Positions 1 to 8,868 of a DNA stretch of 16,978 bases are shown here, piece after piece. Origin of the DNA: Acanthamoeba lenticulata. Taxonomy: Eukaryota; Discosea; Longamoebia; Acanthamoebidae. Numbering within the stretch: position 1 is the first letter of the stretch; the number at the start of each line of letters is the position of its first letter. The position numbers and the translations under genes are program-made. The stretch spans positions 1 to 16,978 of the forward strand of contig NAVB01005663.1 in the NCBI GenBank assembly GCA_002179805.1. The letters run 5' to 3'. The notes under the pieces were generated by a model. It ran no database searches and was not told the origin of the DNA. It saw nothing but the letters and a program-made list of their open reading frames with translations.

Positions 1-49
1 TTAATAATTAATAAATTAAACTCCAACACAGCTCGACCCAAGCATTCAG

Positions 50-3000
50 CCGTGAGCTTCAGCAGCAGATCACCGAACTCATGGGTCAACGCCCCGAGAC
101 TGAGCAACAGTCAGAGAAGGAGGCCGCACTTACGCCCGAGCAGATCCGCGGCCTCCTCGCCCAACCCGAGTTCCGCAAGACCGTCATCACCGAGGTTCCT
201 CGCCTTCCCTCCTCTTCACCCAGCTGCATGCGGGAACGAGATGCTCACGCTCCATCTTCGTCATCATGGTCATGATCATCAATAGTTGTGCCTCGGGGAA
301 GACCTGCAGACGGTGTTTGCGCTGTGCGAGTGCGTCGACATGGCCAGCCTGGTACGCGTCCTGGTCTTGGCCATCGTCTCCACTGAATCACTGATCGCCT
401 CATGCAAACGCACGGTCATGTGCAGGGCGAGTTGACCAAGTGTATAGTCAACTTCTTCCTCAACCACGGACAACTCATGCGTCTCCTTGAAGGCATCATC
501 AAATACGAGATCAATCGAACGCGTACGTCTCTCGCCTGCCGCGAGCGTCGTTGACCACTTCAGCACGCCCTGCTCACCACTCGCGCCGCGATGCGTGGCT
601 TGATGTGGCGGCCATTAGTTGAGATCGGTACCCTGTTCCGCTCCAACAGCGTAGCGGCCAAGGCGTTGGGCCACTTCATCCGTCTGTGTGGCCGGCGGTT
701 CTTGCTCGATCTGCTCACACCGCTCCTCAAGGAGCTCGCCATAGAGGACAAAGACATCGAGGTGCGCGCCTGCTGGCCTCTGCCTTGCCTCGCCTGCCGT
801 GGTTCGCGTTGGCAATGCCTAAGCTCGCCTCTCCACCTCCGCTGGCCAGATCGATTCCTTCCGCTGTGAGCTGGCCGAGGACGTGGTTCAGAAGCGCGTG
901 GCCGAGCTCGGTGCCATATGTTCAAAGCTCCTCAATCGCATCGACTCGATGATCGACCAGTGCCCGCTGTACGCCTTCTCGCGTAATGGACGAGCTCGGC
1001 GTCCAACTTCGAGGCTGACACTTCCTCCCTCCAACTTTGTGTCGGCAGGCAATTCCGCATCATCTGCAACCTGCTGCACACGGAGACGAAGCGCAAGTTC
1101 CCTGACCTCGAGTGGCCCATCGCCACGGGCGGCTTCTTCTTCCTCCGCTATATTTGTCCCGCCATCGTGTCTCCAGAGACCATCATGCCCGAGTTTGTCA
1201 CACGTACGGCATCGCATTCGCTTTCTCTCGTTTTCGCTCTTTCTGATTGTTTCTCGTGGTGACCAGTGGCCAAGGGCCCCAACGTGCGCCGGACGCTGGT
1301 GCTGTTGACAAAGACGCTGCAGAACCTGGCCAATGGCACACGGTTCTTTAAGGTGCGCTAGCTCATTTTCATGGGCTGCACGGCCACAAGCCGCTCACAC
1401 CATGATTTGGGGCTGCGAGTAGGAGCCGTTCATGATGAGCATGGTGCCCTGGATTGACGAGAACCTGCCCAAGTGCAAGGCCATGTTCCTCGACCTCACC
1501 GTGCGTTCCTTCTCGGCTCTTCTTCGGCCTCACCTTGTCTGATGCCTTTCCCTCAGGTGATCCCGGCGGGCGTGGTCGAGAGCCAAGTGTGTGCCGACCA
1601 GGACATGGACGAGGTCATGGTGGCCCTGAGCGACCACCTCAGCACCCACAAGCAGCCGTTCCTTCAGAGCCTGAGCGAGAAATTTCCCGACCTCCACACC
1701 ACGGTTCGATTCCCACGCCCGTCAATCCCGCGCTGATCTCGCTCTCTCCACTCACCGGCTTGGCTTATCTCTGTGTGCAGCGCCTGTCCGTGAGGACGGC
1801 GGACCAGATCAACACGATCCTCCATAAGGTGGGCAAGCCGAGCGCGAGCATGCTCTCCAAGGAGCACGAGGCCAGCATGAAGCAGCTCACACACGTACGC
1901 CACCGTTTTTCAGGCCCTGACGCCGTCCTTTCTGTTGCTGACTCGAACATCTGCTGGCAGTTGCTGCTGGCCGACAAGCTGTACTCGTTCCCCATCGCGT
2001 TGGCCGCCACCGCCCAGCATGCCGAGGACGGCGCCGGTGCGTTCCCCTCTCGCCGTCTCCACGCCCGGCGCCTCATCATCGTGCGCTGGATGCTGATGGA
2101 TTCGTGTCCTGGCTCCAGGCCACAAGGAAAAGCATGAGTGGTCGGGTCGGGTGGCGGAGGCGCTGGTGGCCCTGTTCGAGGCCCACGGGAACGGCGTGGC
2201 GCTCCTGCGAGAGCAGATCAAGAAGGAGAAGCTCTTTGACAACCCCGACAAGATGGACTCGTCCATGTCGGTCAAGATGTTGACGGCCTATGCAAGGCTC
2301 ACGTGCCGGCCCTACCTCGCCGAGGTGTTGAGCACGGTCATCGGGCCTCTGGTCCAAAAGAATGTCAACTATGACGTATGTGTTGCCCTCTTGTGTCCAC
2401 TCGCGGAGCGCTCGTACAAGCTGACACTCTTATCATCATCTCGGTTGTTCCTGTTGGGCAGGTGGAGGAGAGCAAGGGCGCGCAGGACACCCAGCAGCAG
2501 GTCATCGCCATCCTGCGTGGGCTGAGCGAAAGCATCATCAACTCCCTGCAGTTCTGCCCTCGGTACGCACTCGCGACGGGCACAGTGGTGGCTTCGTGGA
2601 TGGGATTACTCACTTGAGACGCCCGACCAGGCCGCTGCTCCAGCTGTTGGTCTTTGTGCAGGAACAGAGCCGCAAGAGGAGCTCGGGCTTCAGCCTGTGC
2701 CGCTTCCTGCTGACGTCCATCTTCCTGCCGGCCATCCGCAACCCGCAGCTCTACGACGTCGTCCGCGGTTCGTGCTCCCATGTTCTTGTGTGTTGCTGAG
2801 CTCACTGCTGATGGTGGATCGTGGCGGCGTGCTCCTTACAGAGGCGCCGAAGAAGGAGGCCCAGAAGACGTTGGACACCATCGACCGCCTCTTTGGATAC
2901 ATCGCCGACGCGGCCGCCACGGGCGACGCGCCCAAGGTATGTTCCTTTTGCTTGCCTGGCCCCCGCTGAACAGCGCCTGATTGCTGACGTGCCTCGGCGC

Positions 3001-3678
3001 GCGTGCAGCCGGTGGGCAAGAACGAGGCCATGCTCAAGGCGCTCGCCGAGCTGAACGAGTTCATCAACGCCTCGGCACGCACATTCCAGACATTCTTCGC
3101 CGAGACGCAGCTGGTGGCGTGCCTTCCCATCGTAGGCTCATGGTGTCGGCGAGCTTGACTGATCATCGATCTTGTTGTTGTCTGTGCAGTCGGCCTTGCC
3201 GCACTCGGAGCGGCACCCGGCGGCGGTCGTGCCATGGAACGACGCCCTGCAAGGCCCCAAGGTACGGCCAAGCTTCACGGGCACTTGGCCACGGCTTCGC
3301 TTCTTCTGATCTCTGTCGACACGGTTGTTTTTACAGGACAAGGCGTTGGCGGTCCTCTATGGCTTCCTGTACGAACACTCCCCAACCATCACCAAGGCCG
3401 TTGGTATCAAGGAGACGCCGCTCACCATCGAGTACCGACTGCGCGAGATCTTCGAGATCCTGTTGGATCCCGAGGCCGCCCCGCTGGTGTACGTTGTCCT
3501 TCATCAACGCATGGCCCTCTGGTGACTGGCCGTGGTTGACATGTTCTTCTGTCACAGGGACAAGAAGAAGGACAAGGAACGAAAGAAGGAGAAGGAGAAA
3601 GAGAAGAACCGAAAGGCCACCGCCAACGTCGTTGCGGCCGACAGCTCCAAGAAGAAGTTCAGCCGCTTGTTTGGCTGA
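50..3678 (+). CDS. Tandem RasGAP-domain protein, 5' partial (19 exons in window)
   Basis: Likely a GTPase-activating protein for Ras-family GTPases. Exons that join in phase: 50-194, 286-351, 426-522, 619-761, 850-968, 1049-1203, 1267-1352, 1423-1500, 1557-1703, 1781-1894, 1961-2036, 2119-2375, 2462-2562, 2631-2767, 2842-2936, 3009-3131, 3190-3261, 3337-3488, 3558-3678, giving 760 residues here. The first RasGAP domain (about 426-1500) has GTLFRSNS, with the arginine-finger codon at 639-641, and GFFFLRYICPAIVSPE at 1131-1178, the family's FLR..CPAI signature. It continues with an LTKTLQNLAN helix and an EPFM...FLDL end. The second RasGAP-like domain (about 2119-2770) keeps the fold pattern (ALVALFEAHGNGVALLREQI, RPYLAEVLSTVIGPL, FLPAIRNPQLYD) but lacks the arginine finger and FLR. 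A Lys/Glu-rich tail ends in KKKFSRLFG. The true start lies upstream: position 50 follows an AT-rich intron ending in AG. RasGAP assignment is firm; the GTPase target is unknown. Confidence 0.85.
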
Positions 3679-3892
3679 GCGTTGTGTTGTCCGTTGCCGC
3701 GCGGTTGCAGGACAAAAAGAAAATGAACAAAGAAAAGTTGGGGGATTGTTGTCGTGCGAAGCGAAAGGCCAGTTTGAAGTTAACAACCCAGGCCCGTGGG
3801 TTGGTGAGCCCCTTGACTTTCGTTGGGATAATTGAGGCCGCAAGCGGCTGGGGTGACGCGGAGCAACAACTGCCGGAGAGAGGACCGCGAAC
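3679..3892. other. Intergenic spacer, genes 1 to 2
   Basis: This 214-nt spacer holds the 3' UTR of the RasGAP gene and the promoter and 5' UTR of the F-box gene. It has an A-rich patch around 3713-3740 but no exact AATAAA and no clear TATA box. No conserved reading frame is apparent. Confidence 0.5.
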
Positions 3893-6800
3893 ATGGATCC
3901 AGACTGCTATCGCGAGGCTGACGATGTCGCCGAAGAAGTACGCATTCTGGGCCAGGGAGCTGATCTCTTCACCCACTACTCAATAGGCTTGCCTATTCTG
4001 CTTCGCGTACGTCCTTCGTCCCCCCTCTCCCCTTCCAAAAACATCTCTCGTCCAAACTCGGTGCTTCGGTTGTCTCCAGATCTTTTCGTACCTGGACATG
4101 CGCACGCTGTCGCAGGCGGTTCTAGTCAACCGCACTTGGTACACGCACAACAAGGACCGCCGTACGTCTTGACACCAACTCACGTTGGGGACCAAGAAGA
4201 ACGACCACAACTGACCAGAACCGCTACTTGCGCTACGCGTGTCTCGCATTGTGCGTGCCCTGTGCAGTACAAGGGAGCCTCGACGCTGAGAAGAGTCTTC
4301 ACGTGTGCGACTACCTGTGCTACGTCGTGCAAAACCAGATAAAGGAGATCAAACTCAAGGATGAGGCCTACCTTGCCGCCAAGAAGAACAAGGCAAGTCC
4401 GTTGGCTCAGGTTGCGCCGCGCTGCGGCTCATGTCTAATGCCGGCGTGTATGAGCAGCAAAAGAACGTGTCGCTCTTCACGTCGGACCCGCTGGTAGAGT
4501 ACAAGCCGACCGACAACACCATCGACTACGTGAACGCGACGGTCGACCTCCTGCGGCAGTACCTCAAGCTCCAGGCCGCTCGTCAGCAGCAAAAGGTCTC
4601 TTTCTCGCTGCTTCGTGTCCTGTCTACATACGCTGACTTGGTTGGGAATGTGGGTGAGGACACAGAAGCGGATGGGGCTCAACGACAGAGAGGAGCAGGA
4701 GCGGCGAGCGTTTCTGACGCAGCTGCTCCAGATCATGAACAACCACCTGCGCGACACGATCCACGCCCTGTCCGAGATCCTCGAAGGGCGCACCCAGTGG
4801 AACGCCAACTTTGAGATCTTTGAACTTTCGATCCGGCGGTACTACGAGCAGCTGAAGGTGCTGTTCCCGGCCAAGGCCTCGTCGGCGCCCAGCCCAGCGT
4901 CGGCCTCGCCCTCGCGCAAACGCGCCTCGCCCACGGCTATCATCTCCGACCCGCAGGTGCGCCTTTTTCTCCTCCGTCTCCTCTTGTCTTCTTCTTCTTC
5001 TTCCTTGGCTGTCAGCTGATCGTTGTATCCCCGCCAGGCCCGCCTCGTGTGGCAGCAGCGCATCGGCAGCGACAAATACTACTGCGACTTCGAGGTGCCT
5101 TCTTGTTCTCGTGGCCTCGCCGCTGCACTGCGGTCCATTAACTCGGCTGCGGGCTGCATGAACATTGTGCAGAGGTTCTATGAGCTAGTGATCCAGAGCG
5201 AGTTCCTCTCGATCACCAGCACGAGCATGAAGCAGGACCTCTACTACTACTTTAACTACTTTCTTAACTTCCCGCGCGACAACATGGTCACCACCTACAA
5301 GTACGACACCCTTTCTCTGTTTCTTTCTCTTTTCTCCTTCTTCACTTGTACGTCTCCTTACACCCGCCGCGCGACAGGTGGGAAGTGCTGACCCGCCTGT
5401 TCGGGCCCTACCACGAGTTCATCGAGAACTTCTCCAAGTACGTTCTGGGCTCCGGCTTCCTGGGCCTCATCAACCGGTACGACGACGACACACTGTCCCC
5501 TTCCCCGCTCCCCGTCCGAAGGCTCTTCTGGGGTCCTGACACTACAGTTGGCCAGGCATCACGCGGAGGAGGTCCTGCAGAACCACCCGCAGCAGGTCCT
5601 CATGCGCTTCTCCCGCACCTACCCGACCTGCCTCGTACGGCGGCCCTTCCTCCTCCTCCTCCTCCTCCTATACATTCATGATCGTTGATCGATGTGACCG
5701 CCACACACGGCCGTGTCCTTTGTAACAGGCGTTCAGCTTCTGCAAAAAGGACGGGAAGTACGACCACTACACCAACAACTCGGCCTGGCACGGCTACCCG
5801 CCCTTCAAGGGCACTCGGTACGTCGCCAACAAATCGTGGGCATGCGGTTGATCGACGTTGACAATGGTGACAACTCATGCAGGTCGAAGCAAGAGGCCAA
5901 AGGCAACATCCCGATCAAGGAGTTCTTAGAGAAGGTCTTCCTGGAAAAGGGCTACGAGCTGGTCCCCTTCCGCGTCGACGGCAAGGCGATCGCGGCCAAG
6001 GGCACCGCGTTCCAGTACGCCCAGGTGGCCGATCCGTATCTCCACACCGACGGATTTGCCGCCGAAGATGAGCATGTCGACATCTACAACCAGCGCGACT
6101 GGGGCGGCTACCAGGGCGCGAGCCCGACGTCGGCTTCTTGCTCGCCACAGTCGTCCTTCTCGAGCGGAAGCTGCTACGTGGGTGAAAGCGAGTCGAGTCC
6201 CGGCGCCAGCTCGCGCAGGGCCGACCTGCTGTCGCCGCCGTCGCCGCAGCAGCAGTCGCCGTGGTCGTCGCCTTTGCCGCGGTCCTTTGCCCCGTCGTCG
6301 CCCTCGGGGCGGCGCATGCCTGATGTCGGTCCCGAGTTGGGCAACTACGTGAGCGACGGCAGCGCAGCGGCGACGACGACGACGAATTTGCTGTCCCCGG
6401 CCTCCCTCCTGCCGCCCACATTAGCGGCGGCGGGGTCGTCCCCGCCGGCTGGCCATTCGCCGTTCTCGCCGTCGTCGTCACCATCTCGGGGGCCGCCCAG
6501 GTACTCGGAAGCGGAAGACTATCAGTACAAGCTGGGGACCGCCAGCTCGACGCCGAAGCAGCCTTCGCGCGAACGGATCGCCAGTGTCAGCGCCAGTACC
6601 AGCGTCAGCGTCAGCAAGCCCGTGCCCATCGCGCGCCCTACGGCGCAGAGTCCGGCCTCTGACTCGTGCTTCTATCTTGATGGCGCGTCGGTCAAGGTAC
6701 GCCCGAACCAAGCCCCAGCCCCCTTGACCGTCGCGCGCTTGGTCGTTGACGATGAGAGCGCGCATCGGTCGGACGAGCAGGAGGAGTTGGAGCGCAATGA

Positions 6801-8747
6801 TCGCCAGGGCGACGGCACGTCCAAGGGCAAGAACAAGCGGGCTGAGAGCTTCCAACAAGAGAATTACCTCGACGACGTCGTGTTTGTCGTCGAGGAGGAG
6901 GAAGAAGAACAACTCATGCGCCGATCCAACCGCAGCGGCACGCGACCCGCAGCAAAGGCCGCGTCCGCCACAACAGCCACTGCAGCGCCGGCCTTCCACG
7001 AGTACGCCGCCGGCCAGCGGGCCACGGCCGACTCCAGTCGCCGCCAGACCGCGGCGGCCACCGGGCCGGCTTCGACGGGCCCAAGCGGGGTCTACGTGGG
7101 CGGCGGCCCCGAGGAGTATTCGCTGGGCGGCGAGCAGGGCGCTGTGGGCCAACGGCCCGCAGCAGGCCAACCCAGCCAGCGCAGTGCTCCGCCTGCCGCC
7201 ACCGTGGCCGGATACACGCCTGGAGCCGCCGCGGCGCCAACGGGCCCGAGCGGGGTGTATATCGGCGGCTCGGAGGAGCTGGCGGCCGCGCACCAGGACA
7301 GCTTCATCCTTGATGCTCTCCTCGGAGCCGGCACGGCCAAGGCGCAGGAGAAGGAGACGGAACGCCAACGGCAGGACCGCGAGCGCCAGGAGAAGGAGAG
7401 GCAGGAGAAGGAGCGGCAGGAAAAGGAGCGGCAGGAGAAGGAGCGGCGTGAGCGCGAACGGCGCGAGAAGAAGCAGCGCGAGCAGGAGCAGATAAAGAGG
7501 GAGTTTGATCTCAACGCCTATGCCTACGGACGTGACGGCGACATTCAGTTTGTGGACGAGGACGAGGCCTTCCGCTCATCGGGGACCACCAAGGGCTCCC
7601 CGAGCTCTCCGCGCATGAGTCAACAGCAGCACAGCCCTCCGGTGCATGAAGGCAAGCCCCACAAAGCCGACGTGTTCGACGAGGACTCCATTATGGCCGC
7701 CCTCCTCGCCGGGGGCGGCAATCCCAACAGCAGCAGCCCGACCGCAGAGAGAAGAGAAGGAGGACAGACAGAGGACAAAGAACGACTGCGCCGAGAGAAG
7801 GAAGCCAGACGAAAGGAGAAGGAGGAGCGGCGACGCGAGAAGGAGGAACGGCGCAAGCGTAAGGAGGAGCGGCGGGCCAAGAAGGAAGCCAAGCGCCGCG
7901 AGACTACTGAAGAATTTGAAGCAGCGGCGTCGGCCTACGGCACGGATCAGCCCGGCCTCGAGAACCCTGAGAGCGGCACCGCGGTGCTGAGCGCCTCACC
8001 GATAGCCGCCAACTGCTACATTGAGGACGGCCAGGCGGCCCCGCACGAGCCTAACGTCGGCGCTGGCGCGCCACAGCCGAAAGCGCAGTGGGAGGAGTAC
8101 TTCCTCGAACAGCAGCAACCCGCCGCTCGACCGGGTGAGAGCAAGGCCAAGAGCCCGTATGCGGCGCCGTTCGAAGTCGACGAGAGTGTCATCGGCAAGA
8201 ACCGGGGCGAGCAGAGTAAACAACAGTTCGACTGGCAGGAGGAGGAAGAAGAAGAGGATGGACAAGCCGAGAGGCTACGAAAGGAGGAAGAGGCAAGGGC
8301 CAGGCGAAGATTCGAGCAGCAAAAGCGAGAGGAGAGGGAGCGGGATGAGGAACGCGCCCAAGAGGAGGAGAGGAGAAACGCCGAAGCTAGGTACGACAAT
8401 CTCCTCCAATGTGCTATCTCGCACACAGTCAGAGAGTTGCAAGAGCAAGCGTGCTGATGGGCTGCAAGGGGGAACCAGGCAGCGGGAAGGATTCGTCCTC
8501 CCCTACCGTGAACTGGCTCTGCAACCCAAAGAGCAGCTGCCGCGCTACGTCGACCGCTTAAAGCTGGAGGTGATCTCTCCCTCAGCGCCAAATGAGAAGT
8601 ACTAACCTGACTGGTGCTCTGCTGCCTCTACAGTCCTACTTGAGCGATGATGAATTCAAGATGGTGTTTGGCTGCACGCGCAATGTATTCTACACGTTCA
8701 AGCTCTGGCGCCAACGGCAGCTTAAGAAGAACGTCAACTTGTTCTGA
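3893..8747 (+). CDS. F-box / Cbl-like TKB (4H-EF-SH2) / villin headpiece protein
   Basis: Likely a substrate receptor of an SCF ubiquitin ligase that reads phosphotyrosine and touches actin. Exons: 3893-4006, 4080-4161, 4268-4392, 4455-4595, 4666-4956, 5038-5094, 5173-5300, 5378-5476, 5556-5634, 5729-5817, 5883-8390, 8437-8569, 8634-8747; all phases agree, 1319 aa. Residues about 30-65 are an F-box (LPILLRIFSYLDMRTLSQAV...NRTWY). Residues about 108-440 match the Cbl TKB module in order: a helical bundle ending ELSIRRYYEQLKVLFPAK, an EF-hand-like part with ARLVWQQRIG and YKYDWEVLTRLFGPYHEFIENF, then an SH2 with QQVLMRFSRTYPTCLAFSF, where Arg 363 is the expected phosphotyrosine-binding arginine. 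About 800 disordered residues follow, with RQEKE-type charged helices, and then a villin headpiece at about 1258-1319 (RLKLESYLSDDEFKMVFG...KKNVNLF). No RING is seen. The intron after residue 107 appears to use a GC donor. The 8391-8436 acceptor was chosen to keep phase and is less certain. Confidence 0.85.
4393..4454 (+). other. Probable GC-AG intron in the F-box/TKB gene
   Basis: The donor reads AAG|GCAAGT, the classic GC-type 5' splice site. A CTAAT branch-like element lies at 4435-4439 and the acceptor is TATGAG (a second AG follows at 4456-4457). No nearby GT donor leaves an intron of workable length, and joining 4392 to 4455 keeps phase 0 from the helical segment ending AAKKNK into QQKNVSLF. 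Confidence 0.6.
7375..7500 (+). repeat. RQEKE-type charged repeat in coding sequence
   Basis: A purine-rich direct repeat of about 15 nt (caggagaaggagcgg and variants) encodes alternating RQEKE / RREKE units. It predicts a long single alpha helix or coiled coil. A second block at 7780-7900 encodes REKE/RRKE units, and a third lies at 8235-8390. They probably act as rigid spacers between the TKB module and the headpiece. Confidence 0.7.
8599..8605 (+). promoter_or_regulatory. Perfect TACTAAC branch point
   Basis: TACTAAC lies 28 nt upstream of the CTACAG acceptor at 8628-8633, inside the last intron (8570-8633) of the F-box/TKB/headpiece gene. It matches the optimal eukaryotic U2 branch-point sequence and supports the exon join within the villin headpiece. 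Confidence 0.7.
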
Positions 8748-8868
8748 AGGTCTGCCCGTTTGTGTACCACAACGTCATCGCTGGCACCGCTGCCATTGGT
8801 GGGCGGCCCAAAATACAAACCAAATCCATTTTACACTAAACTAAAAAACGACACAAGTGCATGAATGA

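Noticed and set aside
564..618. Exon start at 564 in the RasGAP gene
   Set aside because: It breaks phase with exon 426-522 and inserts a non-conserved segment. The acceptor ATTAG at 614-618 restores phase and joins EINRT directly to EIGTLFR, as the family expects.
6478..7368. Long minus-strand open frame opposite the F-box/TKB gene
   Set aside because: It is antisense to the large coding exon 5883-8390. Its composition is what GC-rich codon bias gives in a shadow frame, and it has no domain and no splice context.
3893..8747. Separate genes for the F-box, SH2 and headpiece
   Set aside because: All twelve introns keep phase, there is no stop codon in the joined frame and no room for a promoter between parts. 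The 8391-8436 junction is the weakest point.
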